A program made the position numbers and the translations under genes. From the NCBI GenBank assembly GCA_964293815.1, contig CAXYYC010000006.1:22006-86005 (forward strand): a stretch of DNA of 64,000 nucleotides, given 5' to 3'. Under the pieces are notes generated by a model. It was not told the DNA's origin. It searched no databases and saw nothing but the letters and a program-made list of their open reading frames with translations. This stretch comes from CTSOIL-112 sp964293815. Lineage in GTDB: Bacteria > Pseudomonadota > Gammaproteobacteria > Burkholderiales > Burkholderiaceae. How positions within the stretch are numbered: the first letter of the stretch is position 1; the number at the start of each line of letters is the position of its first letter. Shown in pieces: positions 33,586 through 41,846 of this stretch.

Positions 33586-33616
33586 CAAAAAGCGAGCCAA
33601 TCGGCTCGCTTTTTTC
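33586..33616. terminator. Bidirectional intrinsic terminator between fabI and the DUF2202 gene
   Basis: AAAAAGCGAGCC-AATC-GGCTCGCTTTTTT has an A-run on the left and a T-run on the right, so it can serve both convergent genes. Confidence 0.9.
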
Positions 33617-33629
33617 AAGGTACAAACGA

Positions 33630-34397
33630 TCAATCGTTCATGGGACATGTGCCCTGAGTGGCGCGACAGCCAGTACCATTATTCATACCGCCACCCATGC
33701 CGCCACCCATGCCGCTACCCATGCCGCTACCCATGCCACCGCCACGTCGCCCAGTAGTCGCACCCATGCCCTGCCCCATACCACGTTCAGGCGCTGAACT
33801 AACGATGCTGTCATATTGCGACTGCGTTAAATGTTGCGGTTGATATGCACTGCTCGGCGTTTGCATTTTCAAGCTCGCGTCGAATGAGCGCAGATGATTG
33901 CGCGAGCCGCGATTCAGATTATCAAACACACGCAAAATATCGGCTCGTTTGGTTTGTGTGGTCAGTTGATTGAGGTCTGCAATGTCCAACTCTTCAATCA
34001 AAGTGCCCACTTTCAGTGCCTCCACATTTGAGCGCGTACCCTGTGTCACCAACTGTTGATACAACTGCGTGAATTCAGGATTGGCAAATTCTCCTGTGCG
34101 CTTGCCCGCCGTCGGATCAGTGATGCGGTACGTTTGTAGCAAACCTTGCACTGCGCGCTGATGTTGGCGTTCACTCTGCACGATGTTGCCAAAATTGCGC
34201 AGGCCGGTGCGCTCATACAGCACTTGGTAGACATCACCGGCGAGTTTTTCTTCCTCAACCATGCGCAGCAAACCCTGAACCTCTTGCTCCGACAGCGCAT
34301 TGGTGGTCGTGATTTGTGCATAGGCGGAACCACCAGCCAAAATCGCTGCGCCCAACAACACCGATGCCCAATAACGATGGATAGATAGATGTTTCAT
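33630..34397 (-). CDS. DUF2202 domain secreted protein with Gly/Met repeat tail
   Basis: 255 residues with a Sec signal peptide (cut after GGSAYA, near 27). The central domain (about 33-175) is the ferritin-like DUF2202: LLRMVEEEKLAGDVYQVLYE, FGNIVQSERQHQRAVQGLL, VGTLIEELDIADLNQL and NHLRSFDASL. Glu/His residues on the helices suggest a di-metal site. The last 50 residues are GMGSGMGSGMGGGMGGGM-type repeats ending in CRATQGTCPMND. Metal storage or protection in the periplasm is plausible but unproven. It shares the terminator at 33586-33616 with fabI. Confidence 0.85.
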   Translation of the reverse strand: MKHLSIHRYWASVLLGAAILAGGSAYAQITTTNALSEQEVQGLLRMVEEEKLAGDVYQVLYERTGLRNFGNIVQSERQHQRAVQGLLQTYRITDPTAGKRTGEFANPEFTQLYQQLVTQGTRSNVEALKVGTLIEELDIADLNQLTTQTKRADILRVFDNLNRGSRNHLRSFDASLKMQTPSSAYQPQHLTQSQYDSIVSSAPERGMGQGMGATTGRRGGGMGSGMGSGMGGGMGGGMNNGTGCRATQGTCPMND

Positions 34398-34507
34398 ACT
34401 GACCTCCTGAGTTTAAAGAAACCTGTACTCAATCCTTAAGATCACTATAACCCCACTCTATGAATCCATCGTGTATGGCATGTAAAGTTTTGTAAAACAC
34501 GGCTGAA

Positions 34508-35806
34508 TCAATCCCGCTTTTGCCAAATATTGCGACAGCGGGTTTCGCGCAGCCACCACGTTGATGCCGCACCCAGCACCGCCAGCAATACCATCACCGC
34601 CATACCATATTGCCAAGTGCTTCGATCATACATGCGCACACCGTTGTTCAGCGTACCATGCCAACCCAAATCCATCACCCAGCCAAACAGGGGTTGCATC
34701 AACGCCGCCGCCAAAAAACCACCCATATTCGCCACGCTGGTGGACATACCGGACAAATGCGGCGGATTAACCTCCTTGGCACACGCCCACGTCAGGCTAA
34801 AGCTGGAGGTCAATAAACCCAATAGTGCAAATACCGCATACGTCACCGACACCGGCAAAGCCACACAAGAAGCCAACAGCAACCAAACCGCAGCATAGCA
34901 ATGCGCCGCCAGCAGGATCACCGGCTTGCGCCGTCCCAAACGATCCGACAGCGTGCCAATGAAAAAACAGCCAATGGCAAATCCACCGAACCACAACGAC
35001 AAATGCATCGAGGCCACCGTGCGTGACAAGCCATGTACCTGCATCAAATACGGCGTCGCCCACAGCCCCGCAAAAGTAAAGAACGCGCCAGAGATTCCCG
35101 CATTGGTCAGCACCGTCGGCCAAGTATCGCGATTGAGCGCCACATTTTTTAAGCCCGCCCACACCTGAGCCAACGACATCTGTCCTGACGCGCGCGAAGC
35201 GGGCTGACCAACTGCAGAATTGGGTGCATCGCGCACCACCCACCAGCACAACACCGAACCGAGCAGGGAAATGCCGCCCACCACGACAAAAATATTGCGC
35301 CAGCCAAACACCTGCGCCGCAGCGGACAATGGCGACCCCGCCAAAACCGAGCCCAGATTACCAATCAGCATACACATCCCGACCAAGGTCGCAAAGCGAT
35401 TGTCCTCAAACCACAGCGCAATCAATTTAAGCATGGCAATAAACGTCACCGACACGCCCAAACCAATCAAAGTACGACCAACCAATGCCCACGAAAATGT
35501 TGGTGACAAGCCAAACAACACACTACCGACCCCAGCGATCAAACCACCGACAATCAAAATCCGTCGCGGCCCCCAAGTATCGACCAATACGCCCGTCGGA
35601 ATCTGCATCACGGTATACACATAAAAATACGTCGCCGCCAACGCACCCAACGAAGTCGCTGAAATCTGAAACGCGCTCGACAAATCCTGCGCAATACTGG
35701 TCGGCGCAAAACGCTGAAAAAACGACAACACATAGCTGACGCACACCACGCCCAAGGCCAGCCAACGATGACGTTTTTGTTCTACCGTCAGAGACAAATT
35801 ATTCAT
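34508..35806 (-). CDS. Major facilitator superfamily transporter
   Basis: 432 residues and about 12 membrane spans. The loop 2-3 motif is DTWGPRRILIVGG, a variant of the MFS G-x3-D-x2-G-R-R signature. The second half has DRLGRRKPV at the matching place. The start region VVCVSYVLSFFQRFAPTSIAQDL resembles the anion/organic-acid cation symporter branch, but the substrate cannot be assigned. The gene follows the nucleosidase-like gene by 11 bases and may be co-transcribed with it. Confidence 0.88.
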   Translation of the reverse strand: MNNLSLTVEQKRHRWLALGVVCVSYVLSFFQRFAPTSIAQDLSSAFQISATSLGALAATYFYVYTVMQIPTGVLVDTWGPRRILIVGGLIAGVGSVLFGLSPTFSWALVGRTLIGLGVSVTFIAMLKLIALWFEDNRFATLVGMCMLIGNLGSVLAGSPLSAAAQVFGWRNIFVVVGGISLLGSVLCWWVVRDAPNSAVGQPASRASGQMSLAQVWAGLKNVALNRDTWPTVLTNAGISGAFFTFAGLWATPYLMQVHGLSRTVASMHLSLWFGGFAIGCFFIGTLSDRLGRRKPVILLAAHCYAAVWLLLASCVALPVSVTYAVFALLGLLTSSFSLTWACAKEVNPPHLSGMSTSVANMGGFLAAALMQPLFGWVMDLGWHGTLNNGVRMYDRSTWQYGMAVMVLLAVLGAASTWWLRETRCRNIWQKRD

Positions 35807-35817
35807 TCGTATACTCT

Positions 35818-36417
35818 TTATTCCGTGAAATCCAAAGATGCCCCGTCTGGCGCCGAGCGCACATCCGATGACCAGCGATCAAAAAAAGCCTGCAAACCGA
35901 CATTCGCCTCATGCAGTTTGTCTTCCCAGTCTTGCACCGAGTTCTCCCCGATGCGGTCGGTGATGTACTTCACCGACAACAATGGAATACCCTCACGCTG
36001 ACACACCGCCGCGACCGCAAAATTCTCCATATCCACCACGTCCGCCTGCGTGATCACCTGCGTGACAAAGGTATCGCCGGTATTGCACACATGCGAATAA
36101 TCCAAGCCGTTGAGCATGGCAATACCCGCCAAATCAGCAGAAAAATCATGCCAATACGGTACGCCAAACTCTTTCACCTTCTCCATATCGCGATCCAGAA
36201 AACGCCCGCAGGCCAAGATCGAACCGACTGCCTGCGTGGCCGAACCTGCCGTGCCTACATTCAGCACCCAATCAGGCTGCTGCTCGCGTACCGCCGCAGA
36301 TACCGCCAAAGCCGCATTCACCTTGCCAATGCCGGTTTCGCAATAACGCACCTGACAACCCGAAAATTCAATCAGAATCCGTTCAGCCGGAATGGCATAA
36401 GTCACCAAAATATTCAT
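35818..36417 (-). CDS. Nucleoside phosphorylase/nucleosidase family protein (MTA/SAH nucleosidase-like)
   Basis: 199 residues from the ATG at 36417. In-frame ATGs two codons upstream are possible. PNP/UDP phosphorylase fold motifs: CETGIGKVNAALAVSAAV, VLNVGTAGSA, NTGDTFV and DMENFAVAAVC (the ME-x substrate motif with VDMENFA), and SVKYITDRIGENSVQDWEDKL. It is shorter than standard Pfs/MtnN (about 230) and lacks part of the N-terminus. It probably cleaves a purine nucleoside. MTA/SAH is the best guess. If so, the organism would have both this and AhcY for SAH. Confidence 0.78.
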   Translation of the reverse strand: MNILVTYAIPAERILIEFSGCQVRYCETGIGKVNAALAVSAAVREQQPDWVLNVGTAGSATQAVGSILACGRFLDRDMEKVKEFGVPYWHDFSADLAGIAMLNGLDYSHVCNTGDTFVTQVITQADVVDMENFAVAAVCQREGIPLLSVKYITDRIGENSVQDWEDKLHEANVGLQAFFDRWSSDVRSAPDGASLDFTE

Positions 36418-36453
36418 CGTCATCCACACTTTATTTCTATAACTTCTATAACA

Positions 36454-36475
36454 AACGGGGGCGTTAACCCCCGTT
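36454..36475. terminator. GC-rich hairpin between two minus-strand genes
   Basis: AACGGGGG-CGTTAA-CCCCCGTT lies about 130 bases beyond the end of the LppM-like gene. The 3' side on the minus strand is only weakly T-rich (TTTGTTATAG), so termination is tentative. Confidence 0.4.
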
Positions 36476-36602
36476 CTTTCACTCCTGTTTTACACCTATT
36501 GTCATCACGGCTTGTGTGCAATCAATGCCCCATTTGTACGCACACGGACGGTTTAATCAGCATGATGCACTGTTGCGCCACATGACGTCGGCATTATGCC
36601 GA

Positions 36603-37850
36603 TTACTGCGGCTTTTTTTCGTCCGTATTCGTCGCGTGCTCGTCAGCAATCGCTTGACCAACATTTTCGGTTTCTTCCTGCACCAGCACTTCTTCCACCG
36701 TGTGCTGTGCCCCACCGCCAACGGCAGACGCACCCACGCCCACGGCAGCGGCAGAAATCACCTGTGCAATGCGCTGACCTTTGGTTAATTGCGGCTCCTC
36801 AGCCTGAACCACCGCCTGCACTGGCTCAGGTGTAACGCCCTCAATCACCACCGCGCTTTCTGCACCCCACTCCTCAGACACGCTGTCGGCGACGCTGGAA
36901 ACCAGTGGTGTGCTGGCGACTGCACCCACTACCGCAGTGCTGGTGCTACCAGTACTATTGGCAGATTCGGCTTGAGTCGCATTGCTGACCTTGTTCACAG
37001 TGGCCTCGCTTACACCATGCGGTGTATTGGGCGCATTGGGCGCATTGGGCTCAGTCGGTTTCGTCGTTGCTGGCGGCGGTGTATTGTCTTTGCCGCCTTT
37101 ATTTTTGCGCCACAAGAACCACACGGCCAAAGCGAGCAACGCCAGTACCGCGAGCACAAACAGCCAAGTCGAATTTTGCGATTGTTTCGGACGGGTAACG
37201 ATCACATAGGATGATTTATCGGCAATATCCATAAAATTGATGGTCATTTCGCGACCAGCGTTTTTGACTTCTTGTCCATCCACGCTGACAATATCATTGG
37301 CAAAATTCACTTTCAAGACAATGCTTAAACCCTCGTTTAAATAAGTTTGGCGGCGGGCGCTTTGCAGAGGCAACAGCGGCTGTACGTCCGAGCCAATCAA
37401 GGCGCCTTGTGCGCTGTTGCGCTGAACCATGCCCTTAATATCCGTCACTTGCGCAAAAAATTTGACCGCGTCAAAGCTGAGATCGCCGGTCTTTTCGTCC
37501 AGCGTCACGCCGACCGGTTTATCCATTTCGTCGCTCATTTTGTATTTCAAAACGCCTTCGTCTTCGCATTTGAAATTTTTGCTGTCACTGACGAAAATTT
37601 TGCAATCAAAGCCTTCCATGCGTTCGGTCAACGCAGGGTTTTGACCTTTTAAGTTATTGAATACTTTGGAAAAATCATAGGTGGTCACGACTTTGACGTG
37701 GCCTTTGGCATCCACATCGGCTTTGCCATTAATCTCCACGCAGGCAAATAGTGATAAGCTGACCCCAATCAGTGCCAAGCGCATCAGACCGCGTTGCCAC
37801 CATGTGGATGAAATCGGATGAGTTGTGTGTGTGTGTCCGTATGCGTTCAT
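36603..37850 (-). CDS. LppM-like lipoprotein with a transmembrane span and a long Ala/Thr/Pro tail
   Basis: 415 residues from the ATG at 37850 (GAGG ribosome site). The lipoprotein signal ends in LFAC with Cys37. Residues about 38-220 resemble the LppM domain (VEINGKADVDAKGHVKVVTTYDF..., SYVIVTRPK). They are followed by one membrane span (WLFVLAVLALLALAVWFLW, about 227-246), a basic stop and a 165-residue low-complexity tail. The tail has weak coiled or hydrophobic segments (AQVISAAAVGVGASAVGGGA). Function is unknown. The combination of lipid anchor, domain and membrane span resembles the signal-plus-TM design of LppM proteins. Confidence 0.6.
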   Translation of the reverse strand: MNAYGHTHTTHPISSTWWQRGLMRLALIGVSLSLFACVEINGKADVDAKGHVKVVTTYDFSKVFNNLKGQNPALTERMEGFDCKIFVSDSKNFKCEDEGVLKYKMSDEMDKPVGVTLDEKTGDLSFDAVKFFAQVTDIKGMVQRNSAQGALIGSDVQPLLPLQSARRQTYLNEGLSIVLKVNFANDIVSVDGQEVKNAGREMTINFMDIADKSSYVIVTRPKQSQNSTWLFVLAVLALLALAVWFLWRKNKGGKDNTPPPATTKPTEPNAPNAPNTPHGVSEATVNKVSNATQAESANSTGSTSTAVVGAVASTPLVSSVADSVSEEWGAESAVVIEGVTPEPVQAVVQAEEPQLTKGQRIAQVISAAAVGVGASAVGGGAQHTVEEVLVQEETENVGQAIADEHATNTDEKKPQ

Positions 37851-38062
37851 ACTGTCCTCATGTGCCGTACATTGCGTAGATTGATATACCAATAGATGGG
37901 GTAATGTGGCGCTGCACATCCCGATATAAAAATACCATAAGTTCAGTACATTAAGCTGACATTATTTGACCAGCAGGGAGCGATATACGCCCAATGTGTC
38001 GTTTGGCCGCTTTTTCTACCAGTTTTCTGGTTTTTTATTCTTTTGGTTGTTGTTTTTGTGTC

Positions 38063-38338
38063 TCAATCTTTGTGTGCAATCCAGTGCGCCACGCTCTGAC
38101 CATCACTCTGCGCCGCTTGCGCCAATAGGCGATGACCGGTTTGCTTGGTGAACACCGCCAAGTCATCCACCGCCGCCGGATCGGTGGTGATGACTTTGAG
38201 GATTTGGCCTGCGCCCATCTGCGCCAAAGCTTTTTTGGTGCGCAAAATCGGCATCGGGCAACGCAAACCGTGCAAATCCTCGGTACGCGCAACTTGCGCG
38301 TTAATCGCGGTTAATTCGGCGGTATCAATGATGAGCAT
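38063..38338 (-). CDS. tusA: TusA-family sulfur carrier protein
   Basis: 91 residues from the ATG at 38338. The frame is open upstream into glyQ, but homology begins near LIIDTAEL. The sulfurtransferase motif LRCPMPILRTKKAL has the active Cys27, and the rest matches the two-layer SirA/TusA fold (ILKVITTDPAAVDDLAVF). TusA accepts persulfide sulfur from IscS and passes it on for 2-thiouridine, molybdopterin or iron-sulfur routes. It lies 31 bases after glyQ in the position where glyS would usually be. Confidence 0.9.
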   Translation of the reverse strand: MLIIDTAELTAINAQVARTEDLHGLRCPMPILRTKKALAQMGAGQILKVITTDPAAVDDLAVFTKQTGHRLLAQAAQSDGQSVAHWIAHKD

Positions 38339-38369
38339 TTTCTGCTGTTCCAAATGATGATGCGACAAA

Positions 38370-39338
38370 TTAAGCGACAAACTCAATCGGCGTTGGCTTC
38401 ATCGGAAAGCCCAAGGCTTCGCGCGACTCATAATAAGCCTGTGCGACTTTGCGCGATAGATTGCGAATCCGTCCGATGTAGGCGGCACGTTCGGTCACGG
38501 AGATCGCGCCGCGCGCGTCCAAAAGGTTGAAGGTATGCGCGGCTTTCAGCACCTGTTCATACGCAGGTAAAGCCAATTTACGCGCGCCCTCAATCACTTC
38601 GCCCGTGTCGGGATTCTCGCCCATCAGCTTTTTCGCTTCGCGTTCATGGTCGGCGAAGTGTTGGAACAGCACATCGGCATTGGCGTATTCAAAATTGTAG
38701 GTCGACTGCTCCACCTCATTTTGATGGAATACGTCGCCGTATTTCAACTCATGCGTCACGCCGTTTTCTTCCCAACGCGTCCAAACGAGGTCGTACACGT
38801 TTTCAACTTTTTGCAAATACATCGCCAATCGTTCCAAGCCGTAGGTGATTTCGCCCAAAACCGGTTTGCAGTCAATCCCGCCGACTTGTTGGAAATAGGT
38901 GAATTGCGTCACCTCCATGCCATTGAGCCAGACTTCCCAGCCCAAGCCCCATGCGCCAAGCGTCGGATTTTCCCAATCGTCTTCGACAAAACGCACGTCG
39001 TTCGCATTCAAATCCAAACCCAGCGCACGCAATGAACCCAGATACAAATCTAAAATATTTTCAGGCGCGGGTTTCAGCACCACTTGGTACTGGTAATAGT
39101 GTTGCAAACGGTTCGGATTCTCGCCATAACGACCATCTTTTGGGCGGCGCGATGGCTGAACATACGCGGCACGCCAGTGCTCCGGTCCGATTGCGCGCAA
39201 AAAGGTCGCTGTGTGGCTGGTACCTGCGCCAACCTCCAAATCGTAGGGTTGCAACAAGGCGCAACCTTGCGCATTCCAATAATTTTGCAGGTCTAAAATG
39301 GTTTCTTGAAAAGTTCTCACCGCGTGCGTCATATTCAT
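38370..39338 (-). CDS. glyQ: Glycyl-tRNA synthetase alpha subunit
   Basis: 322 residues, complete. Motifs: MTHAVRTFQETILDLQNYWNAQGCALLQPYDLEVGAGTSHTATFL region, QPSRRPKDGRYGENPNRLQ, and GMEVTQFTYFQQVGGIDCKPVLGEITYGLERLAMYLQ. The (alpha-beta)2 enzyme charges tRNA-Gly and needs GlyS (beta). glyS is usually the next gene, but here the next gene is tusA and no glyS lies within the window. glyS must therefore be elsewhere. Confidence 0.97.
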   Translation of the reverse strand: MNMTHAVRTFQETILDLQNYWNAQGCALLQPYDLEVGAGTSHTATFLRAIGPEHWRAAYVQPSRRPKDGRYGENPNRLQHYYQYQVVLKPAPENILDLYLGSLRALGLDLNANDVRFVEDDWENPTLGAWGLGWEVWLNGMEVTQFTYFQQVGGIDCKPVLGEITYGLERLAMYLQKVENVYDLVWTRWEENGVTHELKYGDVFHQNEVEQSTYNFEYANADVLFQHFADHEREAKKLMGENPDTGEVIEGARKLALPAYEQVLKAAHTFNLLDARGAISVTERAAYIGRIRNLSRKVAQAYYESREALGFPMKPTPIEFVA

Positions 39339-39665
39339 CCTTCTGATTCTGGGGATCGGTATATTCGGTTAGGCACCAACAGATGCCATGTACGAACGAA
39401 TACCGTAACGGCGATATTGTACCCGAACGGTTTCTTTTGAAGAAGCTCTTGCGCTAAATTAAGCGTGATATAAGCGGTATACGCATGACATAAGCCCACA
39501 TAAGTACGCAGCAGCAGATAGCGTGGCCATTGACCACCATCGCCCCTGCGGCGTTTTTCAATATGACCACAGAGTTTGTTGCGTTTAAAGTGTGATTTGT
39601 ATCGAATAGACCCTGCTATTTCGTTACAATAAAGCCTCATCTTCTCAAAAAATCACAGGTGCCTT
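39339..39665. other. Intergenic region between divergent glyQ and a lipoprotein gene
   Basis: About 327 bases. A 101-codon open frame crosses it on the minus strand but shows no recognisable domain or ribosome site and overlaps the glyQ start. TACAATAAAG near 39624 could be a -10 region for the plus-strand lipoprotein gene. No RNA gene was recognised. Confidence 0.4.
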
Positions 39666-40847
39666 ATGAAATTACTTCAAACCAGCGGTTTAATCGTGGT
39701 CTGCGCCAGCCTTTTTGCCTGCGCGTCCCCGATCACAAACATGTCGCCCAAAGAGGCTATCCAATTTGGCAACAATCAATTTTATGAAATGCCCAGTTAC
39801 CGAATGGACATGAGTAGCAAAGTGGTCAACATAGGCTTGCTCGGCGGCGCAGACGAAGACTCAGAAAAAAGCGACGAAGCATTCAATAAGTACCTGAATT
39901 TTTTCAGCAAAAAATTTATTTTTAGCGGCGTCGGCGTATTTGACACTGCGAATGATCAATACCAAATCATCCCCGAATACGGCTACGAAGCCAAAAATAT
40001 CAATGCACACATTCGCTTTCCCATGGTCTTGGATCGTAAAGCCAAAACGCTCTATGCTGATTTGAGCGCACTGGACGGTGTCGTTACCAATTTAGACAAC
40101 GCGGGCAAATACTCGCGCTTTGACCTGTCCAAGCTACCGATTCCCGAAGGCGCGGATAAAAAAATGGTGGACGTTATGCGCAAATACACCAACCGCTTAT
40201 TCGACACGATTCCTGCTGGCGACATCAGTGAACAACCGTTAAGCGCAGAAGACCGCAAAGTGAGCGCTGTACGCAAATTGCAATTGACCCTCAAACCGAC
40301 GGATCAAATCGCGCTGTATCCAGAGATGCTGCATGATATGGCTGCGATCATATTCCCGAACCCAGACAAAGCCCCTGAAGATTTCAAGCAAGATACGGAC
40401 AAATTCAGCCAAGAAATCAGTCAATGGTTCTCCCCAGAGTCACGCGACCTCTACACCTTCGTATTCAATCGCGCCGGACAAATTGTATCGATGAAAGCTG
40501 ATTCCAACTACATCATCCATCCAAAAGCGGGTAAGGATAACCTTGACGAATTGAATTCACCGTCCCAAACAGGCGACACAGCTAAAGGTTTTCAGCTGCA
40601 TTTCGTTACCGACATGAGCGTCAGCGACATTGGCAAAGCCAAACTGATTGACCCACCAACCGCAGAGAACAGCGTGGATGGGATGGAAAATCTCAAACAA
40701 AGCCCGTTTGGCAAATCGTTTTTTAGCAAATACAACGACAATGCGGACGATCAGACGTGGAAAGACAACGATGTGGTTGTGGATGCAGCCGTTGCAGCGG
40801 AACCCATCAAAAAACCGAGCAAATCCAACAAAAAGAAACGTCGCTAA
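39666..40847 (+). CDS. Hypothetical lipoprotein
   Basis: 393 residues with a lipoprotein signal (VVCASLFACAS, acylated Cys near 19) and CACAGGTGCC upstream. I do not recognise the family. It has a long soluble domain rich in Asp, Lys and Tyr without clear repeats, and it ends in the very basic KKPSKSNKKKRR. The body contains many charged alpha/beta stretches (LQLTLKPTDQIALYPEMLHDMAAIIFPNPDKAPEDF region). Monocistronic, with a good terminator after it. Confidence 0.75.
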   Translation: MKLLQTSGLIVVCASLFACASPITNMSPKEAIQFGNNQFYEMPSYRMDMSSKVVNIGLLGGADEDSEKSDEAFNKYLNFFSKKFIFSGVGVFDTANDQYQIIPEYGYEAKNINAHIRFPMVLDRKAKTLYADLSALDGVVTNLDNAGKYSRFDLSKLPIPEGADKKMVDVMRKYTNRLFDTIPAGDISEQPLSAEDRKVSAVRKLQLTLKPTDQIALYPEMLHDMAAIIFPNPDKAPEDFKQDTDKFSQEISQWFSPESRDLYTFVFNRAGQIVSMKADSNYIIHPKAGKDNLDELNSPSQTGDTAKGFQLHFVTDMSVSDIGKAKLIDPPTAENSVDGMENLKQSPFGKSFFSKYNDNADDQTWKDNDVVVDAAVAAEPIKKPSKSNKKKRR

Positions 40848-40873
40848 TGCGAGAGGCGACACACCGACATCGT

Positions 40874-40903
40874 TAAAAAGGGCGCTCATCAGCGCCCTTT
40901 TTG
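40874..40903. terminator. Bidirectional intrinsic terminator
   Basis: TTAAAAAGGGCGCT-CATC-AGCGCCCTTTTTG. It ends the plus-strand lipoprotein gene and, with the A-run on the left, can also end the minus-strand pair at 40933-41813. Confidence 0.9.
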
Positions 40904-40932
40904 TCATTCGATAGCCATTCTTTGTAATGGCC

Positions 40933-41319
40933 TCAATGCCATATATAGTAGGCCGCACTACAGGTCAGCGCAGAGTTTTTCACTTCCGAGCGCTCAAACA
41001 TTTTCTCTCCGACCGCTTGCAGATTTTGTCGTTGGCGCATTTGTCGCAACAAATCGTCGCGCTCCTTACTGGAGAGGACATTGAGCATATCGCGCGCCAC
41101 GCAGCGACAGCTAAATTGCAATTGATCCGGCGCCATCTTCAGCGAGGAAATGTAGCGATTGCTCGGCGCCTGCGTCACACAGGTTTGCGTGGCCAAACCC
41201 AGCCAAGTGGCGGTGCTTTCGTCCGCTCGCGCAGGAACGGATGTGCTCAATACCACCAACACGCTCACACCCGCAAGGATTCGTGAAAAACGCCGGATGC
41301 CATTTGTACTATTCACCAT
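40933..41319 (-). CDS. Hypothetical secreted protein
   Basis: 128 residues from the ATG at 41319, two bases after the stop of the upstream gene. The signal peptide ends near VPARA. The mature part is about 95 residues with four Cys (TQTCVTQ, FSCRCVARDM, LTCSAAYY), which could form disulphides. I do not recognise the family. Coupled with the DUF2799-type lipoprotein gene before it, it is probably an envelope protein. Confidence 0.65.
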   Translation of the reverse strand: MVNSTNGIRRFSRILAGVSVLVVLSTSVPARADESTATWLGLATQTCVTQAPSNRYISSLKMAPDQLQFSCRCVARDMLNVLSSKERDDLLRQMRQRQNLQAVGEKMFERSEVKNSALTCSAAYYIWH

Positions 41320-41321
41320 AC

Positions 41322-41813
41322 TCACCAGCCCATGTAGCCACGAAAATGCGAGCGCGGGTGAGGCCCGAACCAAAACGGGTCATACTGCCAGAAAAATGGG
41401 TCGTAATACGGCGCATGATAATAAACCGGTTGCGGATTCGCATCGCGGTATTGTTTCAGCGCGTACAGATATTCTTTGAGGAACGGCGCTTCGATTTCTT
41501 TCGGGCACACGCCGAGGTATTCTTGCCCGAGCAGGCCAACGCGTTCGCCATTGGCCGGTGTGCAATACTCAGCCAAACCTTTTTGGTAGGCTTTCAGATA
41601 ATCGTTTTTAAAGCGCGACACGTCGCTAATGCTGCCCGCGCGTTTGCCAGACTGACAAGTTGAGAGCAGTTGATCGACACTGCGCGTGGTCAAACCTTTT
41701 TGCCCGTCGGCGTAGCCTTGCGCCTGTGGATCAACGCTTTGACACTGTTCGCGCGTCATGCTCGCGCAACCACTCATCAGCAACACCACCATCAAAGCCC
41801 ATGCGTATTTCAT
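41322..41813 (-). CDS. DUF2799-type lipoprotein
   Basis: 163 residues. The lipoprotein signal ends in LLMSGCAS (Cys16). The mature domain has the DUF2799 pattern: Q-GYADGQKGL, two Cys, then YLKAYQKGLAEYCTPANGERVGLLGQEYLGVCP. The C-terminus is rich in Tyr, Pro, Phe and Trp (YYHAPYYDPFFWQYDPFWFG). An outer-membrane or periplasmic location is likely and the function is unknown. It lies 33 bases after ftsK on the same strand. Confidence 0.8.
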   Translation of the reverse strand: MKYAWALMVVLLMSGCASMTREQCQSVDPQAQGYADGQKGLTTRSVDQLLSTCQSGKRAGSISDVSRFKNDYLKAYQKGLAEYCTPANGERVGLLGQEYLGVCPKEIEAPFLKEYLYALKQYRDANPQPVYYHAPYYDPFFWQYDPFWFGPHPRSHFRGYMGW

Positions 41814-41846
41814 TGTATTCTCCTAACGAGAAGCCCTTTTTGCCCG

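Noticed and set aside
38011..38036. Small hairpin with T-run (ACCAG-TTTT-CTGGT)
   Set aside because: The T-run is on the plus strand, but the gene that would need termination (tusA) is on the minus strand. The stem has only 5 bp.
39335..39640. 101-codon minus-strand open frame before glyQ
   Set aside because: No domain, no ribosome site, and it overlaps the glyQ start. A decayed gene cannot be excluded but is not supported.
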